Below are positions 1 to 7,652 of a stretch of 19,307 nt of DNA, in pieces. Where the stretch lies: the NCBI GenBank assembly GCA_031257455.1, contig JAIROQ010000060.1:1-19307 (forward strand). The letters are read 5' to 3'. Origin of the DNA: Prevotellaceae bacterium. Its GTDB lineage: Bacteria; Bacteroidota; Bacteroidia; Bacteroidales; UBA932. Made by a program: the position numbers and the translations under genes. Positions within the stretch are counted from its first letter, which is position 1; each line of letters starts with the position of its first letter. The notes beneath the pieces were generated by a model, which was not told the DNA's origin, ran no database searches, and saw only the letters and a program-made list of their open reading frames with translations.

Positions 1-204
1 CACGATGAAACGCCGCAATACATCGGGTTCTTCCATACCGGCGCGTACCAGGATTCTATCGGCGGCACAGGCGGGCTGCAGCACTGCCTGCAACCGGGAC
101 CAAAACACATTATTATCACTCGAGACGAAGACGGCGAATATATCACCAAACTCTTCAGCAAGGAACAAACCTATAAATCCATGTTGAAAATACTGGGATT
201 TTAA
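1..204 (+). CDS. speA: Arginine decarboxylase, C-terminal fragment (5' end outside window)
   Basis: The frame is open from base 1 and ends at TAA 202-204, giving 67 residues. They contain YIGFFHTGAYQ, then an IGG/GGLQHC stretch, PKHIIITRDEDG and a tail ending MLKILGF. This resembles the C-terminal beta-barrel of PLP-dependent (alanine-racemase-fold) biosynthetic arginine decarboxylases in Bacteroidota, where the GxYQ..IGG..G..HC segment contributes to the active site across the dimer interface. Such enzymes make agmatine from arginine for polyamine synthesis. It is the only plus-strand gene and converges on the sugar operon, so it is probably functionally unrelated to it. Other fold-III decarboxylases (ornithine, diaminopimelate, carboxynorspermidine) are possible alternatives. 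The fragment is too short to be certain. Confidence 0.72.
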   Translation, partial: HDETPQYIGFFHTGAYQDSIGGTGGLQHCLQPGPKHIIITRDEDGEYITKLFSKEQTYKSMLKILGF

Positions 205-401
205 GAAGATTGACGGATTTACAGATTTAGCTGGCGCCACTAATTTTCAACTTTCAAATATATTGCATCGAGCCTCGATGCAAATTTAGTTGAAAGTCAT
301 AAGTCGTAAGTCGCGGCAAGCGCAGTGGCGTAAGCCAAAATAGTCAATAGTCAATAATTAAATAGTCAATAGCTAAATCCGTCAATCTGTAAATCCAAAA
401 A
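205..401. repeat. Convergent spacer filled by a nested inverted-repeat element
   Basis: The spacer separates the ends of two convergent genes and is almost wholly structured. Outer arms are 8-base-period tracts (about 208-228 and 372-396, GATTTACA-like and its inverse). Inside them lies a core GCTGGCGCC (230-238) with an inverse partner near 324-336 (AGTGGCGTAAGCC). A long hairpin occupies 250-297. On the right are also 7-base-period tracts (ATAAGTC/GTAAGTC about 297-312; TAGTCAA about 339-371). No gene is seen. It may act as a two-way transcription stop, but no classical stem plus U-run is present. Confidence 0.7.
250..297. repeat. Long imperfect hairpin with a perfect 10-bp inner stem
   Basis: TTGCATCGAG (263-272) and CTCGATGCAA (274-283) are exact inverse copies separated by one base. 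The pairing extends outward imperfectly, with ACTTTCAA at 250-257 matching TTGAAAGT at 290-297. It lies between two convergent stop codons, so a bidirectional terminator or mRNA 3'-end stabiliser is plausible. No long T-run directly follows either arm. Confidence 0.7.
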
Positions 402-1799
402 TTACCGTTTCCAGACTTTTTCCATTTCTTCCAATGATTTCCCTTTGGTTTCGGGCACCATTTTCCATACAAACAAAGCGGAAAGAACCGCCATCAGGCC
501 ATAAAAACCATAGGTCAGGGCGCCGCTGTATTCCATCATCGGCGGGTAGGTGGACGAGATAAGGTAATTGGCAGCCCACTGCGCTGCAACGGCAATAGCT
601 ACCGCCTGTCCGCGTATTTTATTCGGGAATATTTCGGCAATCAATACCCAGCAAATCGGCCCCCATGACATCATAAACGAGGCGGTGTAGATAATGATAA
701 ACACCAGCGTGCTGATGCCAATTACATCAAAAAAGGCGAGCGTGGAAATGGCGAACATGCCTACCGCCATGCCAATAGAACCGGTAATCAGTAACGGTTT
801 CCGCCCCCATTTATCGACCGTCATAATGGCCAGGACAGTGAAGATGACATTCACAAGCCCCATGACGATTGTCTGCAAGAGTGACGCGTCTTTTGCCGCC
901 CCCATGCTTTCAAAAATGCGCGGGGCATAGTACAATGCCACGTTAATGCCTACGAATTGCTGGAACACGGAAAGTAAAATGCCGATGATGATAACTATTT
1001 TGCCATACGAAAACAGTTTTGCTTTTCCTCCGGCGGTAGCGGTGGTGAGCGAGGTTTTGATTTCGTTCAGGATGTTTAATGCCTGTTCTTTTGAACTGTT
1101 TATTCGCGCCAGTACGTCCAGCGCTTTTTCATATTGATTGGTCATGGCGAGGTAGCGCGGCGTTTCGGGCGCGGTGAGCAGCAACAGTCCGAACAGGGCG
1201 GCGGGAATAGCTTCCGAGCCGAACATATACCGCCATCCAATGTCATTAATCCACGCAATAGTTTGTCCGTTGGCAATACCCCAGTTCACAAAATACACTA
1301 CCAACATACCGAAAATAATGGCGAACTGGTTGAAGGAAACAAGTCGTCCGCGTATTTTAGCAGGGGCAATTTCCCCAATATACATGGGGCAGATAGCCGA
1401 AGCCAGGCCTACGCCAATCCCCCCGATGATACGGTAGAGATTAAAGGTCATCAGTAATCCCATTGTCGGCTGGTCTTTGGTGAAGAACAGGACTTCGGGA
1501 CAGGCAGAGCCCAATGCCGAGAGGAAAAATAAAACGGATGCCAGCAGTAATGACTTTTTACGTCCCAACCGGGAAGAAAAGATGCCTGATAATGCCCCCC
1601 CGATAATACAGCCGATAAGCGCGCTTGAAACAGTCGCTCCATGTACGAAGGAACTTAATGATAGCGACGAAAAATAAATTTCGAGGGATTTTTCCGCGCC
1701 GGATATGACGGCTGTATCGTATCCGAAAAGTAATCCCCCAATGGTGGCGACCAACGTTATTCCGATAACGTAAGTGGCGTTGTAGTTTTGATTGCTCAT
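402..1799 (-). CDS. xylE: XylE-like sugar:H+ symporter (MFS sugar porter family)
   Basis: A 465-residue, 12-TM sugar porter of the inner membrane, most likely importing D-xylose with protons. Family signatures are clear: GGLLFGYD (21-28, with the membrane acid D28), SRLGRKK (76-82), an IGEIAPAKIRGRL-type loop (about 141-153), PETPRYL (211-217), QQFVGIN in TM7, DKWGRKPLL between TM8 and TM9, and C-terminal PETKGKSLEEME. The stretch WGPICWVLIAEIFP followed by AIAVAAQWAANY closely matches my memory of E. coli XylE, including the sugar-contacting Trp. Length is typical (XylE is 491 aa). It is the last gene of the operon, 39 bp after the hexuronate transporter gene. Galactose or arabinose transport is possible, but xylose fits the xylan-degrading neighbours. 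Confidence 0.88.
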   Translation of the reverse strand: MSNQNYNATYVIGITLVATIGGLLFGYDTAVISGAEKSLEIYFSSLSLSSFVHGATVSSALIGCIIGGALSGIFSSRLGRKKSLLLASVLFFLSALGSACPEVLFFTKDQPTMGLLMTFNLYRIIGGIGVGLASAICPMYIGEIAPAKIRGRLVSFNQFAIIFGMLVVYFVNWGIANGQTIAWINDIGWRYMFGSEAIPAALFGLLLLTAPETPRYLAMTNQYEKALDVLARINSSKEQALNILNEIKTSLTTATAGGKAKLFSYGKIVIIIGILLSVFQQFVGINVALYYAPRIFESMGAAKDASLLQTIVMGLVNVIFTVLAIMTVDKWGRKPLLITGSIGMAVGMFAISTLAFFDVIGISTLVFIIIYTASFMMSWGPICWVLIAEIFPNKIRGQAVAIAVAAQWAANYLISSTYPPMMEYSGALTYGFYGLMAVLSALFVWKMVPETKGKSLEEMEKVWKR

Positions 1800-1838
1800 A
1801 GTTGTTTTTAGTTAAGTTTATAAATTAAAGTATGCTGA

Positions 1839-3221
1839 TTATATTGTTATCTGTTTGAATTTCGGTACAAGGAATTTCATAATGCACCACGCCAGCAGAT
1901 AGGCAACGGCGCAAAAAGAAAAGACAATGGTGTAGCCTGTTTCGAGCCGCCCGATACTTTCATAATAATCGAACAACGCCCCCGCAGTTTTCGATACGAT
2001 AACTCCGCTGACGCCGCCCGCCATCGTGCCTATGCCGATAATGGACGCTACCGCTTTTGTGGGGAACATATCCGATACGGTGGTATAAATATTCGCCGAC
2101 CATGCCTGATGCGCCGAACAGCCTATGCCGATAAGCGTAACCGGTATCCACATCGAAATATACCCGAACGGCTGCGCCAGCAAAACCACTAACGGTATAA
2201 CCGCAATAATCAGCATGGCTGTCATCCGCGCCCTGTACGGCTCAAATCCTTTCTTGATGAAATAGGCGGGAAACCATCCGCCGCAGATACTGCCGACCAT
2301 CGTCATGCTGTACAGCGCCGTCAGGGGCAACGTGATTTGCGTGCCTTCCAGATTATACCGGCTCTTTAAGTAGGCGGGCAGCCAGAACAGGAAAAACCAC
2401 CATACGCCGTCCGTCATCAACTTGCCGAAAAAGAACGACCACGTCTGGCGATATGAAAGCAACTTAAACCACGATACTTTTTCTTTTGTGTCGCTTGTTT
2501 TTTCCGGCATGATTTCTTTTTCGGCGTTAATGTAATCGTATTCGGCTTGGTTGATTTTACCTTTTGCCAACATTTTCTGCGGCGAACCATAAAATAAAAG
2601 CCAGAGTATAATCCATAAAAAGCCAATGCCGCCAACAATCACAAACGCCGCTTGCCATCCCATACTTTTGGCAATCCAGGGAACGGTCAGCGGCGCAAGG
2701 ATCGCGCCGATATTCGCGCCCGAATTAAATATGCCGGTCGCCAGCGAACGCTCTTTACGCGGAAACCACTCGGCTACGGTCTTTACGGCAGCAGGGAAAT
2801 TGCCCGCTTCGCCAATGGCAAGTACAATCCTGCCTACAATAAATCCAATCACCGACACCGGCAAAACAATACCTATCAGCGAAAGCACAGGCGAAACCAC
2901 TCCGCCTATTCCAATAGCAAAGGCATGTATTACCGCCGCAAACGACCAAATGGCAATTGCCCATACATATCCTTTCCGCGTGCCGATCCAGTCAATGAAG
3001 CGTCCGGCAAAAATAACCGCCAGCGCATAACAGAACTGAAAAGCCGCAGCAATATTGCCATAATCGGTATTTGTCCATCCGTACTCTTTGGAAAGCAACG
3101 GCTGCAAAAGGCTCAGCACCTGCCGGTCGAGATAATTGATGGTAGTGGCAAAGAAAAGCAGGGAGCATATCGTCCAGCGGTATTTCCCTATCTTTGCGTT
3201 GATGTCATTAAATTTATTCAT
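1839..3221 (-). CDS. exuT: ExuT-like hexuronate transporter (MFS, anion:cation symporter family)
   Basis: A 460-residue, 12-TM major facilitator. The N-terminal part has the NYLDRQVLSLLQP pattern of the ACS family, and mid-protein GEAGNFPAAVKTVAEWFPRK followed by FNSGANIGAI is characteristic of ExuT/GudP-type uronate and aldonate carriers. The central cytoplasmic loop is charged (KTSDTKEKVSW). It probably imports D-glucuronate or galacturonate with protons across the inner membrane, feeding the isomerase UxaC encoded upstream. It lies between the KDPG aldolase and XylE-like genes. The 68-bp gap upstream holds a dispersed palindromic repeat. Uptake of aldobiouronic acids or other hexuronates cannot be excluded from sequence. 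The ATG at 3221 is followed by a hydrophilic lead and then TM1, as expected. Confidence 0.87.
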   Translation of the reverse strand: MNKFNDINAKIGKYRWTICSLLFFATTINYLDRQVLSLLQPLLSKEYGWTNTDYGNIAAAFQFCYALAVIFAGRFIDWIGTRKGYVWAIAIWSFAAVIHAFAIGIGGVVSPVLSLIGIVLPVSVIGFIVGRIVLAIGEAGNFPAAVKTVAEWFPRKERSLATGIFNSGANIGAILAPLTVPWIAKSMGWQAAFVIVGGIGFLWIILWLLFYGSPQKMLAKGKINQAEYDYINAEKEIMPEKTSDTKEKVSWFKLLSYRQTWSFFFGKLMTDGVWWFFLFWLPAYLKSRYNLEGTQITLPLTALYSMTMVGSICGGWFPAYFIKKGFEPYRARMTAMLIIAVIPLVVLLAQPFGYISMWIPVTLIGIGCSAHQAWSANIYTTVSDMFPTKAVASIIGIGTMAGGVSGVIVSKTAGALFDYYESIGRLETGYTIVFSFCAVAYLLAWCIMKFLVPKFKQITI

Positions 3222-3244
3222 GATTTTCTATTTTATATTTTTAT

Positions 3245-3326
3245 CGTCATTGCGAGGGCGTAGCCCGAAGCAATCCTGTAATATTGCCGTTACTTTCCGG
3301 ATTGCTTCGCTTCGCTCGCAATGACG
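3245..3326. repeat. Dispersed palindrome (attgcgag...gaagcaatcc type) overlapping the kdgA 3' end
   Basis: The left arm at 3245-3276 begins CGTCATTGCGAG and ends GAAGCAATCC. The right arm at 3299-3326 is its near-inverse, GGATTGC...CAATGACG. A 22-base loop separates them. The arms differ by a few bases and a 4-base gap. I recall this kind of repeat as scattered through many bacterial genomes. The right arm is read as the last codons of KDPG aldolase, and the stop codon lies in the loop. Confidence 0.85.
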
Positions 3327-3964
3327 AGTACATTTTTACATAATAGCGTTATTTTTTCCCATTCTCCGGCGGCAATGACTTCTTTGGGAAATAAATTAGA
3401 ACCCATTCCCACGCAGTTCACCCCCGCATCGAACCACATTTTGAGGTTGGCTTCTTCGGGTTTCACGCCGCCGGTTACCATTAGCATAGACCATGGCATC
3501 GGCGCTTTGATGGCTTTTACGAAAGCCGCGCCCAAGACGTCGCCGGGAAATATTTTGCATAAATCGCAACCCGCTTCCTGCGCAAATCCTATTTCCGAAA
3601 CCGAGCCGCAGCCCGGCACATAAGGTATAAGCCGCCTGTTGGCCGCTTTTGCAATATCGGGATTAAATAAGGGACCGACAATAAAGTTCGCGCCCAACTG
3701 CATGTAAGCGGCAGCTGTGGGCGCATCCACTACCGAGCCTATGCCGAGTATCATCCGTTCGCATTCTTTGGCGACAAATTTGCTTAATTCGCCGAATACT
3801 TCCTGAGCAAATTCCCCCCTGTTGGTGAACTCGAAGACGCTTATTCCGCCTTCGTAACATGCCCGTACGACCTTCTTCGTGACATCTATATCCGAGTGAT
3901 AAAATACAGGGATGATGCCTGTCGAAAACATTGTTTCCAGTACTTTTATTTTATTAAATCTCAT
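3290..3964 (-). CDS. kdgA: 2-dehydro-3-deoxy-phosphogluconate (KDPG) aldolase
   Basis: A 224-residue class I aldolase that cleaves KDPG to pyruvate and glyceraldehyde-3-phosphate, the last step of the hexuronate route; many homologues also act on 4-hydroxy-2-oxoglutarate. The fold signature is visible: FEFTNRG with the catalytic Glu E45, [11 protein letters not shown] (75-85), GANFIVGP (91-98), Schiff-base Lys K137 in LCKIFPGD, and the phosphate-binding VTGGVKPE (163-170). The C-terminus is odd. Residues 213-222 ([10 protein letters not shown]) are encoded by one arm of a dispersed palindrome and the stop lies in its loop, so the natural tail seems to have been replaced. The catalytic core is intact, so activity is expected. 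It lies 68 bp before exuT and about 176 bp after kdgK. Confidence 0.93.
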   Translation of the reverse strand: MRFNKIKVLETMFSTGIIPVFYHSDIDVTKKVVRACYEGGISVFEFTNRGEFAQEVFGELSKFVAKECERMILGIGSVVDAPTAAAYMQLGANFIVGPLFNPDIAKAANRRLIPYVPGCGSVSEIGFAQEAGCDLCKIFPGDVLGAAFVKAIKAPMPWSMLMVTGGVKPEEANLKMWFDAGVNCVGMGSNLFPKEVIAAGEWEKITLLCKNVLVIASEAKQSGK

Positions 3965-3968
3965 TTTT

Positions 3969-4140
3969 ATTGACTACTTTTTTATTTACTATTGACTATT
4001 TATTGACCATTTTTTTATTTACTATTGACTATTTTATTGACTATTTTTTTTATTTACTATTATTTGTCCCTGTTCTCAGCAATAGTCAATAGTCAATAAA
4101 AAAAATAGTAAATAAAAAAATAGTAAATAAAAAATAGTCA
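3969..4140. repeat. Composite palindrome, 7-base TATTGAC/TATTTAC arms, type-2 core
   Basis: This fills the kdgK-kdgA spacer. The left arm (3969-4065) consists of ATTGACT and ATTTACT units interspersed with T-runs. The core at 4066-4080 reads GTCCCTGTTCTCAGC. The right arm (4081-4140) is the inverse, AATAGTCAATAGTCAATA then AATAGTAAATA units. It stops one base before the kdgK stop codon. A long imperfect hairpin could form in RNA or DNA. No coding sequence is seen. Confidence 0.85.
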
Positions 4141-5181
4141 TTACCTGATGACTCTTCCGCTGCCATCGCCTTTCATCAGTTGCTCCACTTCGGCGGTTGT
4201 GGCGAGATTGAAGTCGCCGTAAATGGTATGCTTCAATGCAGACGCCGCTACTGCGAAGTCAAGCGCCTTCCGGTCGTCTTCGGGATATTTCAATAATCCG
4301 TAGATTAAGCCGCCCATGAACGAATCGCCGCCGCCGACACGGTCAATAATATGCGTAATGTCATATTGGCGGGATTGGTAAAAGGCATCGCCATTGTATA
4401 AACAGCCGCTCCATGTGTTATGATTGGCATTGATAGAGCCGCGAAGCGTTATAATGACTTTTTTTGCTTTCGGGAAACGGATCGCCAATTGGCGGCATAC
4501 CGATTCAAATTCTTTCGCTTCGATATTGCCTTGCGTCAGCGCCGCATCGAATGTTTGAGGTTTTATGCCGAATACCTTTTCGGCGTCTTCTTCATTGCCT
4601 AAAATAATATCGCAACCTTCCACTAAGGCTGGCATTATTTCGGCAGCTTGTTTGCCATACTGCCAAAGGTTTTTACGATAATTCAAATCACAGGAAACGG
4701 TGACGCCCATTTCGGTTGCTACCGCTATGGCTTCGCGGCAGGCATCGGCAGCGCCCTGCGAAAGCGCCGGCGTTATTCCCGTCCAGTGAAACCACTGTGC
4801 TTCTTCAAAAATCCGGCGCCAGTCAATCATTCCCGGCTGTATTTCGGCTATTGACGAACCCGCACGGTCGTACACCACTTTCGAGGGGCGCGCTACCGCT
4901 CCGGTTTCAAGAAAGTAAATGCCGACACGTTGTCCGCCGCGAATAATATGTTCCGTCCCGACACGGTGTTTGCGCAGTTCCGAGAGACACCATCCGGCAA
5001 TATCGTTTTCGGGCAGCCGGGTAACAAACTCCACAGGAATGCCGTAATTCGCCAGCGATACGGCCACATTCGCTTCGCCTCCGCCAAAAGTGGAAACCAG
5101 TTCGTTTGACTGGCCGAACCGGAGATTTCCGGGCGTGGCCAGACGGAGCATTATTTCACCAAAAGTAATTACTTTTTTCAT
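4141..5181 (-). CDS. kdgK: 2-keto-3-deoxygluconate (KDG) kinase, PfkB family
   Basis: A 346-residue ribokinase/PfkB-family sugar kinase predicted to phosphorylate KDG to KDPG with ATP in the cytoplasm. It starts TFGEIMLRL, followed by NELVSTFGGGEANVAVSLA, the substrate-side GG motif typical of KDG kinases. The C-terminal PfkB signature is DRVGGGDSFMGGL, with the anion hole GGG at 283-285 and catalytic base D286. Length matches Bacteroidota KDG kinases. It starts 6 bp after the uxaC stop codon, consistent with co-translation, and its product is the substrate of the neighbouring aldolase. Fructokinase is the main alternative, but the context strongly favours KDG. The tail (GDGSGRVIR) ends just before a palindromic repeat. 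Confidence 0.92.
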   Translation of the reverse strand: MKKVITFGEIMLRLATPGNLRFGQSNELVSTFGGGEANVAVSLANYGIPVEFVTRLPENDIAGWCLSELRKHRVGTEHIIRGGQRVGIYFLETGAVARPSKVVYDRAGSSIAEIQPGMIDWRRIFEEAQWFHWTGITPALSQGAADACREAIAVATEMGVTVSCDLNYRKNLWQYGKQAAEIMPALVEGCDIILGNEEDAEKVFGIKPQTFDAALTQGNIEAKEFESVCRQLAIRFPKAKKVIITLRGSINANHNTWSGCLYNGDAFYQSRQYDITHIIDRVGGGDSFMGGLIYGLLKYPEDDRKALDFAVAASALKHTIYGDFNLATTAEVEQLMKGDGSGRVIR

Positions 5182-5187
5182 CTGTAT

Positions 5188-6594
5188 TTAAAAATTAAAA
5201 AATTTGTTTGCATTGTTATAGGATATATCTTCTACCATCTTGCCTAAAAACGGCATTTCCGAAGCCGGCAGCAAGCCTTGTGCGACATCATTTCCCAAGA
5301 TATTGCACAATATCCTGCGGAAATATTCGTGGCGCGGATAGGATAAGAAACTGCGCGAATCGGTGAGCATTCCGACAAAGCGGCTCAAGAGTCCCGTAAC
5401 CGATAAGGTGTTTAACTGGTTTTCTATTCCGTCTTTCTGGTCTAAGAACCACCAACCGGAACCGAATTGTATTTTTCCTGCCACCGAGCCATCCTGAAAG
5501 TTACCCGCCATCACGGCCAGCATCGCATTATCGCGCGGATTTAAGTTGTAGAGAATGGTTTTTGCAAGTTTATCTTCGCTGTCCAAACGGTCAAGGAATT
5601 TGGAGAGCGATTGGGCGGTATTCCAATCGCCGATGGAATCAAAACCCGTGTCTGCGCCGATAGCGCGGAAAAACCGCGTGTTGTTATTGCGCAACGCGCC
5701 ATAATGAAATTGCTGTGTCCAGCCTTTTTCCCAGTCCATTTTTGCGCCTTCGATGAGCATGGCGGATTTGAATTTCCGGGTTTCTTCCCGTGTCGGTGCA
5801 GCGCCGTTATACGCTTTTTTGAAAATGTTTTCGATTTCCGCACCGGTGTAGTCTTCGGCATAAAATTCTTCCAGCCCATGATCGGATAATTTGCAGCCGG
5901 CGGAAGCAAAGAAATCATGACGCACCTTCAATGCCTGTAATAAATCCGCATAATTATTAATAGCCACACCCGATACTTCCGATAATTTTTCCACATAAGC
6001 GCGGAAAGCGGCGGCATTTTCTACCGACATGGCTTTGTCGGGACGCCAAGTGGGTAATACTTTTATCGAAAAATTTTCATTCTTTAAGGCAAGATGATAT
6101 TCCAACGTATCGATAGGGTCATCGGTGGTGCAAACAGCTACGACATGGTATTTCTTCATCAGTTCGCGTGCAGTGTAGCCGGGCGTTTGCAGTTTGGCGC
6201 TGCATTCTTCGTAAATCTCGCGGGCGGTTACGGGGTTTAGCAGTTTCGTTACGCCAAAGCATGTTTTCAACTCCAAGTGCGTCCAGTGATATAACGGATT
6301 TCGCATGGTGTAGGGTACTGTTTCCGCCCACTTTTCAAATTTTTCCCAGTCGGAAGTATTTTTTCCGGTAATGAATTTTTCATTTACGCCATTGGCACGC
6401 ATGGCGCGCCACTTGTAGTGATCGCCTTCGAGCCAGAGTTGTCCCAGATTATCAAATTTCCGGTTTTCAAAAATCTGTTTGGGGTCTAAATGGCAATGGT
6501 AATCAATTATCGGTTGATTTTTGGCATGTCCATTATAGAGTTGTTGCGCAAAGGTTGTTTGCAAAACAAAATTATCGTCTATAAATGTTTTCAT
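5188..6594 (-). CDS. uxaC: Glucuronate (uronate) isomerase
   Basis: A 468-residue member of the amidohydrolase-fold UxaC family. It interconverts D-glucuronate and D-fructuronate (and galacturonate and tagaturonate) in the cytoplasm. Evidence: the metal-ligand motif DYHCHL (31-36, His33 and His35), an MRANGVNEKFITG segment, VVAVCTTDDPIDTLEYH, LPTWRPDKAM, and a late FVGMLTDSRSFLSYPRHEYFRRILC block, all typical of UxaC. Full length compared with about 470 aa for the family. It is the entry step of the glucuronate pathway: its substrate is released by the GH67 enzyme and imported by ExuT, and its product goes to the SDR reductase encoded just upstream. A 158-bp spacer full of repeats separates it from that gene, while only 6 bp precede kdgK. 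Confidence 0.96.
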   Translation of the reverse strand: MKTFIDDNFVLQTTFAQQLYNGHAKNQPIIDYHCHLDPKQIFENRKFDNLGQLWLEGDHYKWRAMRANGVNEKFITGKNTSDWEKFEKWAETVPYTMRNPLYHWTHLELKTCFGVTKLLNPVTAREIYEECSAKLQTPGYTARELMKKYHVVAVCTTDDPIDTLEYHLALKNENFSIKVLPTWRPDKAMSVENAAAFRAYVEKLSEVSGVAINNYADLLQALKVRHDFFASAGCKLSDHGLEEFYAEDYTGAEIENIFKKAYNGAAPTREETRKFKSAMLIEGAKMDWEKGWTQQFHYGALRNNNTRFFRAIGADTGFDSIGDWNTAQSLSKFLDRLDSEDKLAKTILYNLNPRDNAMLAVMAGNFQDGSVAGKIQFGSGWWFLDQKDGIENQLNTLSVTGLLSRFVGMLTDSRSFLSYPRHEYFRRILCNILGNDVAQGLLPASEMPFLGKMVEDISYNNANKFFNF

Positions 6595-6599
6595 CCTTC

Positions 6600-6747
6600 T
6601 TATTTACTATTTTATTATTTACTATTGACTATTTATTGACTATTTTACTATTTACTATTTACTATTTATTGACTATTTATTGATTATTTTTTACTATTTA
6701 TTCCTGTTCCCAGCAATAGTCAATAGTCAATAAAAAAATAGTAAATA
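6600..6747. repeat. Composite palindrome, 7-base TATTTAC/TATTGAC arms, type-2 core
   Basis: It occupies the spacer between the SDR gene and uxaC. The left arm (about 6600-6700) has tandem ATTTACT and ATTGACT units. The core at 6701-6714 is TTCCTGTTCCCAGC. The right arm (6715-6747) reads AATAGTCAATAGTCAATA, then an A-run, then ATAGTAAAT. Core plus right arm are almost the same as those at 4066-4115, so the two are copies of one element. No gene is seen. Confidence 0.85.
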
Positions 6748-6752
6748 CTTCT

Positions 6753-7568
6753 TTACACTCCGCTGAATGAGCTGAAGCCGCCATCAACAGGCAATACCAC
6801 GCCGGTAACAAAACTTGCCGCTTTACTGCAGAGGAACTGCACGGCGCCGTTTAATTCGGAGATGTCGCCGAAGCGGTTCATGGGCGTTTTGGCAAGTACT
6901 TTTACGCTGCGTTCGGTAAGCGAGCCGTCCGGATTGATAAGTACGGCGCGGTTTTGGTCGCCTATAAAAAATCCCGGCGCAATCGCGTTTACCCGTACGC
7001 CGTCTCCGTATTTCATGGCCATTTCCATAGCCAGCCACTGGGTAAAATTGCTGATGCCTGTTTTGGCGACCGAATAGCCCGGCACGCGCGTAATAGCCGA
7101 ATAAGCCGCCATAGACGAGATGTTCACTATTGCGCCCTGTTTCTGGGCGGCCATCACTTTACCGAATACCAGAGACGGATATACCGTTCCGTTCAGGTTG
7201 AGGGAAGTTACTTTTTCCCATTCGGCTATTTTCATCTCAAACACCGGCTGGTCGGGCGCTAAGGTAGCGCCGGGCATATTGCCGCCGGCGATATTCAATA
7301 AAATATCAATCCGTCCCCAGCGCGCGACTACGCCGGCGGCCACTGTTTCGAGGCTTTCGATGTCGAGGACATTGCCTGTAATGCCGATGGCTTCGCCGCC
7401 GAGTGCGCGTAATTCTTCGACACGTGCGTCAAGCGGCTCCTGACGGATGTCGAGGGCAGCGACTTTTGCGCCCTGCGTGATAAAATGTTTTGCGATATTT
7501 CCGCCAAGCACTCCGCCGGCTCCTGTGATTATCGCTACTTTTCCCGAAATGTCAAATAATTCATTCAT
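6753..7568 (-). CDS. uxuB: SDR-family D-mannonate oxidoreductase (fructuronate reductase)
   Basis: A 271-residue classical short-chain dehydrogenase. It has the cofactor loop TGAGGVLG (15-22), acidic D40 at the end of beta-2 (favouring NAD), NIAGG (92-96), the catalytic set Ser151/152, Tyr165 and Lys169 in YSVAK, and a VNAIAPGFF segment. Placed between mannonate dehydratase and glucuronate isomerase, it is best read as the enzyme reducing D-fructuronate to D-mannonate. It is not homologous to E. coli UxuB, a polyol-type long-chain dehydrogenase, so it is an analogous replacement, which I recall in Bacteroidota and Gram-positive uronate operons. The symbol describes function only. A gluconate 5-dehydrogenase-like activity is the alternative. 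The start codon is directly preceded by an 8-base repeat tract with no visible Shine-Dalgarno site. Confidence 0.85.
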   Translation of the reverse strand: MNELFDISGKVAIITGAGGVLGGNIAKHFITQGAKVAALDIRQEPLDARVEELRALGGEAIGITGNVLDIESLETVAAGVVARWGRIDILLNIAGGNMPGATLAPDQPVFEMKIAEWEKVTSLNLNGTVYPSLVFGKVMAAQKQGAIVNISSMAAYSAITRVPGYSVAKTGISNFTQWLAMEMAMKYGDGVRVNAIAPGFFIGDQNRAVLINPDGSLTERSVKVLAKTPMNRFGDISELNGAVQFLCSKAASFVTGVVLPVDGGFSSFSGV

Positions 7569-7569
7569 G

Positions 7570-7652
7570 TTTGTTGATTTGTTGATTTGTTGATTTGCTT
7601 ATTTGTTGATTTAGCTACTGCCTACTGCCTACTGCCCACTGCTTACTGCTGC
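7570..7652. repeat. Two adjoining simple-repeat tracts between uxuA and the SDR gene
   Basis: Bases 7570-7613 form an 8-base-period tract (TTTGTTGA units, one variant TTTGCTTA) that begins one base before the SDR start codon. Bases 7614-7652 switch to a 7-base-period tract (CTACTGC units with CCACTGC and TTACTGC variants). The second tract runs into the end of uxuA and encodes its last residues and stop codon. No inverted partner arm is present here. Confidence 0.85.

Noticed and set aside
5..187. Plus-strand 60-codon frame starting at the first ATG
   Set aside because: The +1 frame from base 1 to 204 matches the arginine decarboxylase C-terminus, so this frame is a shadow.
205..401. Insertion sequence or transposase remnant in the repeat-rich spacers
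   Set aside because: No transposase-like frame, IS-type terminal repeats or target duplications could be recognised in the window.
3290..3964. KDPG aldolase as a pseudogene because of its repeat-derived tail
   Set aside because: All core motifs (E45, K137, GGV phosphate loop) and normal length are kept; only the last dozen residues are foreign.
3969..4140. Intrinsic terminators at the A/T-rich palindromes
   Set aside because: The stems are A/T-rich, long and imperfect, and they lie between genes of one pathway on the same strand; termination would cut off downstream steps. Partial attenuation remains possible.
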